Below are positions 10,680-19,842 of a stretch of 64,000 nt of DNA, piece by piece; position 1 is the stretch's first letter, and each line of letters starts with the position of its first letter. Source of the DNA: Candidatus Saccharimonadota bacterium (GTDB taxonomy: Bacteria; Patescibacteriota; Saccharimonadia; Saccharimonadales; Saccharimonadaceae); the NCBI GenBank assembly GCA_027312225.1, contig DAICXK010000003.1, forward strand, positions 244-64,243, written 5' to 3'. The notes beneath the pieces are model-generated. The model did no database searches. It saw only the letters and a program-made list of their open reading frames with translations, and was not told where the DNA came from. Made by a program: the position numbers and the translations under genes.

Positions 10680-12205
10680 TAGTCTTCAAACCCTTTCGCA
10701 ACTGTTTTTGTCACTGAGTCAATGAGCTCAATCAGGTCGTCAGAAGGCTTGTCGCCCTTATTGAGTTCACGCATCTCGGCTTTATGATCAGTCCACAGCT
10801 TGGCAACTAGTGCACCCTGCGCGTCTTTAATCCGCTCGGGATCAACCACGTCAAAGAGGCCGCTTGTTACTGCATGGATGCTGACAAATTGCTCCCACAC
10901 GCCCATTGGCTGATACTGAGATTGCTTGAGAAGCTCGGTCAAGCGACGGCCACGATCAATTTGTGACTTGGTTGCATCATCGAGATCAGAACCAAACTGC
11001 GCAAAGCTTGCCAGCTCGCGGAACTGCGAAAGGCCGAGCTTCAAGTTACCGCCAACACTCTTGACGGCCTTAGTCTGCGCGGCACCACCAACACGGCTCA
11101 CCGAAAGACCAGCCGAGATTGCCGGACGAATACCCTGATAGAAGAGGTCTGTCTCAAGGAAGATCTGACCGTCAGTAATCGAGATGACGTTGGTTGGAAT
11201 ATACGCCGAAATGTCACCGGCCTGCGTCTCAATAATTGGCAGGGCAGTCAGCGAACCTGCGCCCAGATCATCAGACAGCTTCGCGGAACGCTCTAGGAGG
11301 CGAGAATGTAGGTAGAAAACATCACCAGGGAAGGCCTCACGTCCTGGTGGACGGCGAAGAAGGAGTGACATCTGGCGATAGGCTACCGCGTGCTTGGTCA
11401 GGTCATCATAAATCATCAAGGCATGTTCGCCATTGTCACGAAAATATTCGCCCATTGCCGTACCTGCATATGGTGCAAGATAGAGAAGTGAAGCAGAATC
11501 ACTTGGGCCTGTTGCAACAATAATCGTCTGGTCCATGACACCCTCTTCCTTGAGGCGGTCAACAAGACGAGCAATCTTTGAGAGCTTCTGGCCAACAGCT
11601 ACATAGACATTCACAACGCCCGTCTTTTGCTTGGCCTGGTTAATCATCGTATCAATCGCAATTGCCGTCTTACCAGTCTGGCGATCACCAATGATTAACT
11701 CACGCTGACCACGCCCAATAGGGAACATCGCGTCAATACTCACAATACCAGTCATTAATGGTTCATGAACCGACTTTCGACCCATCACGCCGATCGCTTC
11801 GCGCTCGACAACGCCGCGTTGCTTCGTTTTGATTGGCGCACCACCATCCAATGGACGACCAAGTGGGTCAACCACACGACCCAACAGTTCTGGCCCAACA
11901 GGCACCGACAGTGTCTCACCCTTAAGGGTGACTCGTGCGCCAGCCTTCACTTCGCTGTCACTGCCAAGCAGTACCGCGCCAATCTCATCTTCATTAAGGT
12001 TCAAGGCAAACGCCTCGACATCACCCGCGTCTGACTCAATCGTCAAAACCTCGCTATAACCGGCATTCTGAAGCCCGTGCACCCATGCCACACCGTCACC
12101 AACACGTGTGACAATGCCAACCTTCTCAAGACCCTCGGTCGTTTCAAGCTGTGTAATCGCATCACGGAGATCACGGGATAATTCTGTTACTGAAAGTTTC
12201 GTCAT
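10679..12205 (-). CDS. atpA: F1 ATP synthase alpha subunit
   Basis: A 508-residue non-catalytic nucleotide-binding subunit. It shows the [12 protein letters not shown] segment, the P-loop [14 protein letters not shown], the VYVAVGQK strand and the arginine-finger region with [13 protein letters not shown]. An AAGGAGA Shine-Dalgarno lies just before ATG. Order atpH-atpA-atpG is the standard bacterial one. Confidence 0.96.
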
Positions 12206-12214
12206 GTTCTCTCC

Positions 12215-12604
12215 TTATACTTTCATTTTCTGTAATTTCGTTAGTCTGCGCCGCAACGAAGCATCATATTCTGCATCGGCAGTTCCTACTCGAACACCAC
12301 CGATGAGCAGCGGATCGACTGACTGGCGCAGCTCGACACGGTCGGCACTATATGAATCCTGCAAGAACGAAGCAATCGCGTCTTTCGTTTCCTGCGCGAG
12401 ATGACGCGCGGACACCACATCGGCAACAACAACACCCTTGTTCAGTAGCGTAGCCTCAATGTCATATACATAAAGGTCAGCTTCTTTCGTGCGGCGTGTC
12501 TCGACAAGATGTGCAGCCAACTGCGTTATCACGCTGCTATCACCGTTCAAAAGGCGCGAGGCAACGTGTTCCGACAATTTGCGACGTGAAATCCGCTGTG
12601 CCAT
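12215..12604 (-). CDS. atpH: F1 ATP synthase delta subunit, short form
   Basis: A 129-residue protein in the delta position between atpF and atpA. The C-terminal part matches the delta family (VDPLLIGGVRVGTADAEYDASLRRRL), but the protein is about 50 residues shorter than the usual ~175-180, so the N-terminal helical bundle that grips alpha is reduced. Its start overlaps the atpF stop (TAATG). Family assignment rests on position and the C-terminal motif. Whether the reduction is typical of the lineage cannot be judged from this window alone. Confidence 0.87.
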   Translation of the reverse strand: MAQRISRRKLSEHVASRLLNGDSSVITQLAAHLVETRRTKEADLYVYDIEATLLNKGVVVADVVSARHLAQETKDAIASFLQDSYSADRVELRQSVDPLLIGGVRVGTADAEYDASLRRRLTKLQKMKV

Positions 12605-13149
12605 TATCGTTCGCCCGCCTCCTTGAGTGAAGCCTTGATAAGATTTGCATCGACACCGTCCGACACCGTCTTGCTAACAACTTTTTCGGTTGCAAGCGCA
12701 ACAAGATCGAGCGTTTCATCACGCAGCATCTTCTTGGCAGCAAGTACTTCTTTGTTGAGCTCTTCTAGCGATGCGGCAGCGATTGCCTCGGCTTTGTTTC
12801 GTGCCTTTGTCTCGGCATCTTGCACCATCACAGCCGCTTCTTGTTTTGCTGTGCTGACGATTTCATTTGCCTCGTTGCGGGCCTCCTTGAGCAGCCTAGC
12901 AACATCTTCGCCCGCAGTGTCAGCGGCTTGGCGAGCCTCATCGGCAGCCTTCAGGCTCTCGCTAATCCGCTCTTCTCGGCGATCAACCGCGGCCATGAAA
13001 ACAGGGAAGACCCATTTGCCGAGGACGACGACGAGCAACAAAAACGCGACTCCCTGGAAAATCAGGGTTGGCACGTCAATGCCAAACGCCCCCATGATTC
13101 CGCCATCGCTCGCTTCAGCAGATGCAATGAATGTTACTATTGATTGCAC
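12604..13149 (-). CDS. atpF: F0 ATP synthase b subunit
   Basis: A 181-residue peripheral stalk subunit. There is one N-terminal membrane helix (about residues 28-50, FQGVAFLLLVVVLGKWVFP), then a long, alanine-rich, charged helix with coiled-coil character (DRREERISESLKAADEARQ). The ~25 residues before the membrane helix are longer than in many homologues. It sits between atpE and atpH. GCGCCTCC on the plus strand next to the start reads as a GGAGGCGC Shine-Dalgarno on the minus strand. Confidence 0.93.
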   Translation of the reverse strand: MQSIVTFIASAEASDGGIMGAFGIDVPTLIFQGVAFLLLVVVLGKWVFPVFMAAVDRREERISESLKAADEARQAADTAGEDVARLLKEARNEANEIVSTAKQEAAVMVQDAETKARNKAEAIAAASLEELNKEVLAAKKMLRDETLDLVALATEKVVSKTVSDGVDANLIKASLKEAGER

Positions 13150-13159
13150 GTTGCGCCTC

Positions 13160-13372
13160 CTATAGGAACCTTGGGATAATCGCTACGATAACACCAATAA
13201 TCGCAAGACTATCTGCGAAAACAATTGCCGTAATCATCAACGAACGAATATCGCTGGCCTTCTCAGGATTACGACCAAGTGCATTCAACGCAGCCGCACC
13301 AATAATACCTACGGCGAACGCCGCACCCAATGCAGCAAGCGCAAATGTTAGACCAAAAGCTAGATTATCCAT
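13160..13372 (-). CDS. atpE: F0 ATP synthase c subunit
   Basis: A 70-residue hairpin of two membrane helices joined by the polar loop ALGRNPEKASD (canonical RQPE). The ion-binding carboxylate is D54 in VFADSLAIIG. The helix-1 position that holds Gln in Na+-dependent rings is Val here, so proton use is more likely than sodium (inference by hand alignment). AAGGAGA precedes the ATG. The c ring turns within atpB and drives the atpG shaft. Confidence 0.95.
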   Translation of the reverse strand: MDNLAFGLTFALAALGAAFAVGIIGAAALNALGRNPEKASDIRSLMITAIVFADSLAIIGVIVAIIPRFL

Positions 13373-13430
13373 TATTATTTTCTCCTTTATTATTTACATT
13401 ACTTAACTTACTATTACTATTTCGCACCCA

Positions 13431-14243
13431 TCACTCTAGCTGCGGTACGTTTTTTACAACTGCAGCGGCGGAGTGATTGTCGTCATGGTCGTGACCGTGG
13501 CTAACGGCCAAAGAGGTAAAGATCAGTGTCAGCATAAAGAATACGTATGCCTGGATAAATCCAATAAACAGCTCGAATGCCATAAACAGCGGTAGTACCA
13601 AACTCGATATCGCACCCGCCAGTACCGCCACCAGCATCAGCAGCACCTCACCAGCAAAGGCATTACCAAACAAACGAAGTGCGAGGGCAACACCACGCGA
13701 GAACTCACCAACGAGTTCAAGAATTCCCTCGAACGCACCAACCGGATCCTTTAGGGGGTTGCGGAAATAACGCCCAGCGTTACCGATCAATCCCAACTGA
13801 CGAACCGCGAACACCTGTACAGCAACCATCGTAACAACCGCCAACATCACCGTAAAGTTAACGTCAGCCACCAGTGCTCGGAAAATCGGCACTCCGTTCC
13901 AGGTAATTGATCCGACGCCCGGTAGTATCGACAGCCAATAGTTCAATAAAACAAACAAAAAGATAGTAATCGCAAGTGGTGCAATTTTGCGGGCCAGTTT
14001 GCGATCTGGGATGGTATTATTAACCTGATTCAGCAGTAGGTCAAATGCCCATTCAAACAAACCAGTAAACTTATTCTTCTCGCCTCGCACTACTTTGTGG
14101 CGTACATAAAAACACACTCCCACTGTCGCCACGAGACCCATAAGTCCCATAATGAGTGCATTGGTAACGGCAAAATTTCCGATATAAAAGACAGGCTCGG
14201 CAGCAAGACTAATGTGAAGGTTGGCGGCAGCAAATGTATTCAT
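13431..14243 (-). CDS. atpB: F0 ATP synthase a subunit
   Basis: A 270-residue integral membrane subunit that forms the ion half-channels next to the c ring. Multiple hydrophobic helices are visible. The essential arginine is in GVALALRLFGNAFAGE, and IGFIQAYVFFMLTLIFTSLA is the typical last helix. The C-terminus is polar with a His/Asp-rich patch (HGHDHDDNHS), which could bind metal but may be only a soluble tail. It is preceded by the small AtpI-like gene. Confidence 0.93.
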   Translation of the reverse strand: MNTFAAANLHISLAAEPVFYIGNFAVTNALIMGLMGLVATVGVCFYVRHKVVRGEKNKFTGLFEWAFDLLLNQVNNTIPDRKLARKIAPLAITIFLFVLLNYWLSILPGVGSITWNGVPIFRALVADVNFTVMLAVVTMVAVQVFAVRQLGLIGNAGRYFRNPLKDPVGAFEGILELVGEFSRGVALALRLFGNAFAGEVLLMLVAVLAGAISSLVLPLFMAFELFIGFIQAYVFFMLTLIFTSLAVSHGHDHDDNHSAAAVVKNVPQLE

Positions 14244-14256
14244 TGTTTCCTCTATA

Positions 14257-14508
14257 TTACTTCTTCTGTAGCGCAGCTAGCTGTCTTCGTACTAATAATA
14301 TGGTGATTATTGTGCCGACAATGATACCCGTAATTGTCATCCATGGCTTTGTGGACTGGTGAGTATCAATCACGAGCCCCAGTATGGTCAAGCCGACGGT
14401 CGGCACAAACATACGCCAGGTTATATCGCCCATGGTTTTTGCCAACAAGACAACCGTCTCTTGGCTTAACGGGGCGGGGGTATCGTCGGATTGTTGTGAC
14501 GACTTCAT
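14257..14508 (-). CDS. Small AtpI/AtpZ-like membrane protein, first gene of the atp operon
   Basis: An 83-residue protein with two hydrophobic helices (about residues 33-50 and 56-74) and a basic C-terminus. Position and topology match AtpI/AtpZ, a helper for c-ring assembly or Mg2+ supply at the head of many atp operons. Sequence similarity is too low to choose between the names. On the minus strand, TATACT ends 10 nt before ATG, so it is leaderless and carries the likely promoter for the whole operon. It is divergent from the glutaredoxin gene. Confidence 0.7.
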   Translation of the reverse strand: MKSSQQSDDTPAPLSQETVVLLAKTMGDITWRMFVPTVGLTILGLVIDTHQSTKPWMTITGIIVGTIITILLVRRQLAALQKK

Positions 14509-14669
14509 CTACTGACACAGTATAACAAACTCATGCGAAGGTTGCAAAAGTTCATGCAGCTCTCGCCCTAAACGGCTCGCCACACGACCCAAATTGGGCC
14601 ACCGCTTACTTTATTTCTCAATTTCATATATAATGTATAGTAACTTTAGAACTAAGGAGAGAATTAGCT

Positions 14670-14942
14670 ATGTCAGATACAGATGCACCAAAAGTTACCG
14701 TCTATAGCACCAGCTGGTGTGCGTTTTGCCACACTGAAATGCAATGGCTCGAGAAGCTCGGCGTTGATTTCCAGGCAAAAGACGTTGAGGCCGATGAAGC
14801 GGCGATGGAAGAGCTAAAAACTAAAAACGGCGGCGATTTTTCGGGAGTGCCTGTCACTGATATTGCTGGCGAGATTATTCTTGGCTTCAACCGTCCCGCC
14901 CTGCAGGCAGCGCTAGAAAAAAACAATCTCGTAAAAGCATAA
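14670..14942 (+). CDS. Glutaredoxin-like protein
   Basis: A 90-residue thioredoxin-fold protein with an N-terminal CAFC redox motif (C17-C20 region), the cis-proline segment GVPVTDIAG and the terminal helix of glutaredoxins. It likely reduces disulfides or mixed disulfides in the cytoplasm. Unlike most native genes here it has a short leader: TATAAT at 14629-14634 and AAGGAGAG before the ATG. The small gene at 14943 follows directly, so they form one operon. Confidence 0.88.
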   Translation: MSDTDAPKVTVYSTSWCAFCHTEMQWLEKLGVDFQAKDVEADEAAMEELKTKNGGDFSGVPVTDIAGEIILGFNRPALQAALEKNNLVKA

Positions 14943-15146
14943 ATGCCCCGTCGTCATCGACCCATCAAACAGACAGCCAAAGCACAGCGCTTACCATGGG
15001 TGTCTGTTTGTCACTCAAAGCAGCGATACCCCAATAAATTGGCCGCCTCTAGAATGGCTGAGTTGAAAAATCTCGAAGACATGACACTAGATCTCACGGT
15101 GTACAAGTGCGACTTTTGCAAGGGCTGGCACCTGACTAGTCACTAG
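14943..15146 (+). CDS. Small Cys/His protein, 67 aa
   Basis: A basic 67-residue protein whose ATG follows the glutaredoxin TAA directly. The C-terminal motif YKCDFCKGWHLT (CxxC then WH) and an earlier Cys-His (VCHSKQRY) suggest one zinc site. Similar short 'C-x-C-GWH' proteins are common and uncharacterised. The link to glutaredoxin may mean redox- or metal-related function, but that is only context. Confidence 0.7.
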   Translation: MPRRHRPIKQTAKAQRLPWVSVCHSKQRYPNKLAASRMAELKNLEDMTLDLTVYKCDFCKGWHLTSH

Positions 15147-15174
15147 CAGTCAGTCGTGTATAATAAAAGCAGCT

Positions 15175-16962
15175 ATGCTTATAATTAACCCTGATCGAGG
15201 TTTTGCGCTCCCATCAATAATGATTGCGTCTGTGGTGATGCTGCTTTTGCTTGTAACGGCGATATCTTCAGTCACAACAACACGAACAGCTCTCGACGAT
15301 CAGTATCGCAATACCTTAACAAGACAAGCTGCCGAAAGCGGCGTGCGACTCGCAGAAGCATGTGTGCGTAATAACGACATGACTGTTACATGGTCAAATT
15401 CTAGCCCTTTACGACCCAACACTGATTGTAGTGGTAACGCCGTAACGGGCCAAAGCGCCTACGTACTCGAATCCGGCAACTTCCGCACTTCTTTCACTGT
15501 AGGTATTGATAGTACGGCAGGTGGAGTATACACCATGAATGTCGAAGGACTATTAGAGCAAACCCGTACCTCGTCGGGTGCAGTCTGGCGAACCTCGCAG
15601 CAAGTACTGAAGGCGGAGGTAAGCGGCGAACCTCTGTTTCCGACATCGGTGTCAGGCGGTTTGTATCAGGTCTGCGCTGTACTTTCAGAAGAAACATGGT
15701 GTAACGGCGGTAATAATTCTGGCCAAATGGGCAATGGTCGACAGGAGCCGCTACCACCAGCCGCGGGCTCCGCTCTCTATGAACGTCCCGAGCGTGTGCT
15801 TCGTTTATCTGGCGGGTTACTCGGAAAAAAAGATAAGATTGCTTCCAGTGGCAGCGGACGAGCGTGCACAGTAACAACGGATAACTCTATTTATTGCTGG
15901 GGTTCAAGCGGTTACGGCAGCCTTGGGGTTGGCTATACTCCGCCTAATCCGCAGACAACACCTATTGCTGTCGCAAAGCCTGCTGGCATGACTGGCGAAG
16001 TGACGGCAATTGCTCAGGGATGGAATTCAATATGCGCAATTTCCGGCGGGAATCTCTGGTGTTGGGGGCACAATAACTATGGACAGCTCGGCATTAACAA
16101 TACGACTAACCAGACATCTCCTGTGCGCGTTCACAATATCGGCACTCATGCTGGACGGCCAGTGACAGATGTTGCCTCTCATCCGTACTCCGAATCATTC
16201 TGCGCCACGGCTGGTGGCGACGCCTATTGCTGGGGACGCAACACTTATGGACAGCTCGGTGACAATTCAACGACAACTCGACTAACCCCGACAGCTGTTC
16301 GGAAAGATGATGGGAGGCTAGCAGGAAGGACTGTCATTAAAGTGGTTAATGTCACCTCAGTCCGAGCCCATGATGGTCAAATTAGTCTAGCCGATGGCAC
16401 GGGAGATGGATGCACGACCGCAAACCGTAACTGTTACGTACAATCCTATAGTTGCGCCCTGACTAGTGACGGGCAGATGTACTGCTGGGGTGCAAATAGA
16501 TTTGGACAACTTGGACAGGGATCCTGGACTACAAGCAACCAACTTGTGCCCATTCGTGTCATGGGGGCCTTAAATGGTAAGTTTGTGCGAGATATAGCCG
16601 GCTCGTACATGACACCCTGTGCACTCACGACCGAGCCAGATTCAGGAAATCGTCTTTACTGTTGGGGGAGCAATAAGAGTGGTGCGGGTGGACTAGGCCA
16701 CGAGAATGGATGCGACAATACTCCATCACTCCAGGTATATTGCAGTCCGACGCCAGTTGTCATGCAAACACCCGGACTTGCCAACAGGTACATTGACTCG
16801 ATCTACGCAGGTGTTAACCGCATGTGCGCAATTACCCAGGGGGTTAGCTTTTGTACTGGCCTGAATACCCACGCACAGATTGGGGATGGCACAACAACCA
16901 CTCGACTTGTGCCAACCGAGGCAAGCGTTTTCCGACAGTATCGGCCATCTCTTGTATACTAG
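15175..16962 (+). CDS. Pilin-like (PilX-type) N-terminus fused to an RCC1-repeat beta-propeller
   Basis: A 595-residue protein. The N-terminus is a prepilin-type leader and helix (GFALPSIMIASVVMLLLLV), consistent with cleavage after Gly and insertion in a pseudopilus or the membrane. Residues ~160-590 hold about seven RCC1-like repeats with the core YCWGxNxxGQLG. Each repeat has a CA...YCWG-type pair of cysteines, suggesting one disulfide per blade outside the cell. TATAAT (15159-15164) ends 10 nt before the ATG. A surface adhesin or pilus tip is a reasonable inference from the fusion; its binding partner is unknown. Confidence 0.85.
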   Translation: MLIINPDRGFALPSIMIASVVMLLLLVTAISSVTTTRTALDDQYRNTLTRQAAESGVRLAEACVRNNDMTVTWSNSSPLRPNTDCSGNAVTGQSAYVLESGNFRTSFTVGIDSTAGGVYTMNVEGLLEQTRTSSGAVWRTSQQVLKAEVSGEPLFPTSVSGGLYQVCAVLSEETWCNGGNNSGQMGNGRQEPLPPAAGSALYERPERVLRLSGGLLGKKDKIASSGSGRACTVTTDNSIYCWGSSGYGSLGVGYTPPNPQTTPIAVAKPAGMTGEVTAIAQGWNSICAISGGNLWCWGHNNYGQLGINNTTNQTSPVRVHNIGTHAGRPVTDVASHPYSESFCATAGGDAYCWGRNTYGQLGDNSTTTRLTPTAVRKDDGRLAGRTVIKVVNVTSVRAHDGQISLADGTGDGCTTANRNCYVQSYSCALTSDGQMYCWGANRFGQLGQGSWTTSNQLVPIRVMGALNGKFVRDIAGSYMTPCALTTEPDSGNRLYCWGSNKSGAGGLGHENGCDNTPSLQVYCSPTPVVMQTPGLANRYIDSIYAGVNRMCAITQGVSFCTGLNTHAQIGDGTTTTRLVPTEASVFRQYRPSLVY

Positions 16963-16966
16963 TTAT

Positions 16967-18607
16967 TTATGCTTTACCGATTTGGATAACCTGGCCATCA
17001 AGTGCACGCCTAAAATAATCATCGTGACTCACATATAAAACTGCGCCATTATACTTTGCTAATGCCGATTCCATCTCCTCGATACTCGGAAGGTCAAGGT
17101 GGTTGGTTGGTTCGTCGAGTACCAGTAATTGCGGATCATTGGCCAGCATCGCAATCAACTGAAAGCGCGCTTTTTGGCCGCCGCTCAAACGTTTAATCGG
17201 CACCTTGCCATCACCTTCAGTAAACAGGTAATCGCTCATTAATTGACGAATCTTTGTCGTCGAAATAACCAAATCTCGATCAAGATACATTCGCTCAATC
17301 GCTTCAGCCAGAGGCAAATCAAAATATATAGGAGAAACCTCTTGTTCGTAGATCCCGATGCGAACATGCGGGTCCAGCGTCAGCTCACCGCCAAACAACA
17401 CCGACTGAGTATCACCTAACAGCCGTCTAATCAGCGTCGTCTTACCCGCGCCGTTACGTCCGCGCAGCTCCAACGCTTCGCCTTCGCGCAGGTCAATATT
17501 GATACCTTCGAACAACATCGTGTCCGCGTAGCCCAGCGCCAAGTTACGAGCGCTCACCAGAACATGCTTGCTACGAGAATCATCGCTCTTCAATCCGATG
17601 CGAACATTTTTTGCCTTGAACTTGTCATATTGATTCGCCACCTTATAGTTCAGTTCGGCGACCGATTCTTTGTCGATCCAAAAAGTAGGCTTTTCTTTCG
17701 CCTGTAATTCGGCTAGTTCTTTGCGGGATTCTTCCTCAAGGCGCTTGAACTTTTGAATCGTACCAGGATTACGTGATTTTTCCTTCAGCCGCTGGTAGTC
17801 AATCACTTTCTGCTTTAGGTTGACGATGCGCTTTTCGATGAGTTCAAATTCATTCATCTGGCTGCCAGTGCTCACCGCATTTTGCTTAAGATACGCGTCA
17901 TAATTGCCTTTATAGCTCACGCTACCGCCGTCTTTCAGCTCAACAATGCGATCTACTTGTTGCAGTACATCACGGTCGTGCGTAATCACCAGTACGGCCT
18001 CGCGCGCTACCTTTAACCAGTCGATGAACTGCGCCTTAGCAACGTAGTCCATGTGGTTGGTTGGTTCGTCGACCAGTGCCAAATGGGCATCGCTATGCAT
18101 AATCTTCACCACTTCAACCAGACGCTTCTGTCCGCCCGACAAGGTTGAGAAGGGGCGATGGGCAATGTCAGGCAGCTGAAAGTTCACAAGCTCTCGTTCG
18201 ATCTGTTCTTCAATCTGGTAGAATCCCTTGTCATCGAAGCGCTGTAGGGCTGCGGTATACGCTTCAATCATCTTCATGTCGTCGCCCATCGCCAGAGGGT
18301 AAGTCTCGATGACGTGGCTGAGCTGCGGATACTCGGGAAGGCCTGCCAGTACGTATTGCAACACGGTCGTATCTTTCATGTCGTGGTGCTCTTGTGCCGT
18401 TGCGACGACCGTCGTGCCGCGACGATAAACAATCTCGCCTGTAAAGTCCTTGTCCGTACCCGCCAGGATTCCAAACATGGTAGACTTGCCAACACCGTTA
18501 CGTCCAATCACCCCAATCTTTTCGCCATCATCAATACTAAACCTGATGTTACTCATCAGTGTTTTCGGACCAAACGACTTTTCTGTCACGGTGATATCGG
18601 CAATCAT
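16967..18607 (-). CDS. ABC-F family ATPase (EttA/Uup-like)
   Basis: A 546-residue protein with two ATP-binding cassettes and no membrane domain. Walker A motifs are GRNGVGKST and GRNGAGKTT. Signature motifs are LSGGQKRLVEV and LSGGQKARFQL. Walker B motifs end in DEPTNHMD and DEPTNHLD. The charged coiled linker between the cassettes is the P-site tRNA-interacting region of ABC-F proteins, which act on ribosomes. TAGAAT (extended TGC) ends 9 nt before the start on the minus strand. It is convergent with the RCC1 gene. Confidence 0.9.
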   Translation of the reverse strand: MIADITVTEKSFGPKTLMSNIRFSIDDGEKIGVIGRNGVGKSTMFGILAGTDKDFTGEIVYRRGTTVVATAQEHHDMKDTTVLQYVLAGLPEYPQLSHVIETYPLAMGDDMKMIEAYTAALQRFDDKGFYQIEEQIERELVNFQLPDIAHRPFSTLSGGQKRLVEVVKIMHSDAHLALVDEPTNHMDYVAKAQFIDWLKVAREAVLVITHDRDVLQQVDRIVELKDGGSVSYKGNYDAYLKQNAVSTGSQMNEFELIEKRIVNLKQKVIDYQRLKEKSRNPGTIQKFKRLEEESRKELAELQAKEKPTFWIDKESVAELNYKVANQYDKFKAKNVRIGLKSDDSRSKHVLVSARNLALGYADTMLFEGINIDLREGEALELRGRNGAGKTTLIRRLLGDTQSVLFGGELTLDPHVRIGIYEQEVSPIYFDLPLAEAIERMYLDRDLVISTTKIRQLMSDYLFTEGDGKVPIKRLSGGQKARFQLIAMLANDPQLLVLDEPTNHLDLPSIEEMESALAKYNGAVLYVSHDDYFRRALDGQVIQIGKA

Positions 18608-18692
18608 ACTCGTTATATTCTAGCACACCCCTGTTCCAACATGGCGTTTATTCTTGCAAAGGCACCCCACCTAGGGTATCGTGTAAGGACAG

Positions 18693-19046
18693 ATGAACGA
18701 GTTTATAAAACGTACCGAGGGCAATGTTACCTATGTGGATTTTCACCTCCATCGAGCTACCGTCGCCATGCAAGACAATAAACCCCCTCGAACACCACGC
18801 CACGAAGTGGCAATACTCGAAATCCCCGAAGAGGAAGAACCGCTGCCCAAGGAACTGATTACCATCACCAACTACCTCCGTGACAACTACCCGCACGATT
18901 ACGGCGAAATTGGTGCGCAAATCAGCGTATCGTGTTCGGGTGACACGCCAGGACGTATTATTTTGCAAGAGGTCTTGTCGACGCTCGAGAATGAGCGCCC
19001 AATCATCTTCCGCCAAGTCTCAAGACTGCTAGCAGGTGAGCACTAG
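18693..19046 (+). CDS. Hypothetical protein, 117 aa
   Basis: A soluble, acidic 117-residue protein with a run of glutamates near the middle (IPEEEEPLPKE) and no recognised motif. TATCGT lies about 10 nt upstream of ATG, a weak leaderless promoter. It is followed within 4 nt by the hydrolase at 19051 and is probably cotranscribed. The function is unknown. Confidence 0.7.
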   Translation: MNEFIKRTEGNVTYVDFHLHRATVAMQDNKPPRTPRHEVAILEIPEEEEPLPKELITITNYLRDNYPHDYGEIGAQISVSCSGDTPGRIILQEVLSTLENERPIIFRQVSRLLAGEH

Positions 19047-19050
19047 GTCT

Positions 19051-19842
19051 ATGGCGCGAACAACTATCATCATGATCCACGGCTTTCGCGGCACCCACCA
19101 TGGGCTCGCCCGGATTGCTGAAGAATTAGGTGATGCCTATCGTCTTATTATCCCTGATATCCCAGGCTTTGATACGGGCGAACAGCTTGATGATTATTCA
19201 CTTGGTAGTTACGTCTCGTGGCTCCACCGCTTTCTTACTGAACAAAAGCTCACTACACCACCGATCCTCTTGGGTCATTCGTTCGGCAGTATCATCAGTG
19301 CGGCCTACGCAGCCAAGTACCCCGATACTATCGAAAAACTCATCCTCGTCAACCCGATCGGCGCACCAGCACTGGAAGGACCAAAGGCTATCATGACGCG
19401 GCTGGCTGTTCTCTATTATTGGATTGGTGAGAAGCTCCCCGCTAGACTGGCGCATCCATGGTTGGCTGCACGTCCCATGGTGATGATTATGAGTGTCACC
19501 ATGGCAAAAACAAAAGATAAAAACCTACGCAAATATATCCACTCACAACATTTGCAGTATTTCAGCCGTTTTCACAGCGCACATAGTGTATCTGAGTCGT
19601 TCAAGACTTCGACGGGCAACTCTGTCCGCGACACGGCGGCGATGATTCCTGTTTCGACGTTGCTTATCGCGGGCGATAAAGACGATGTCACCCCGTTACA
19701 CAAGCAAGAAGAGCTGGTCGCGCTATTCCCAGACGCCCGACTTGAAGTCATCAAAGATGTCGGCCATCTGACACATTACGAGACACCCGACCAGATTGCC
19801 CGTTTCGTGAATGAATTTATTGCATCACCTGATCGTAAATAG
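19051..19842 (+). CDS. Alpha/beta-hydrolase
   Basis: A 263-residue alpha/beta-fold hydrolase. HGFRGTHHG forms the oxyanion region, the nucleophile elbow is GHSFGS (S77), a late Asp is in GDKDDVTP and the catalytic His is in VGHLTHYE. The substrate cannot be predicted. ATG 19051 is used because it lies just after the upstream stop; a GTG at 19036 would overlap that gene. The last 26 nt overlap the convergent glycosyltransferase gene at 19817. Confidence 0.87.
   Translation: MARTTIIMIHGFRGTHHGLARIAEELGDAYRLIIPDIPGFDTGEQLDDYSLGSYVSWLHRFLTEQKLTTPPILLGHSFGSIISAAYAAKYPDTIEKLILVNPIGAPALEGPKAIMTRLAVLYYWIGEKLPARLAHPWLAARPMVMIMSVTMAKTKDKNLRKYIHSQHLQYFSRFHSAHSVSESFKTSTGNSVRDTAAMIPVSTLLIAGDKDDVTPLHKQEELVALFPDARLEVIKDVGHLTHYETPDQIARFVNEFIASPDRK

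Noticed and set aside
12623-13165. A 180-codon Ala/Ser-rich ORF antisense to atpF
   Set aside because: It is an open antisense frame created by alanine- and glutamate-rich codons of the b subunit; no promoter or start signal of its own.
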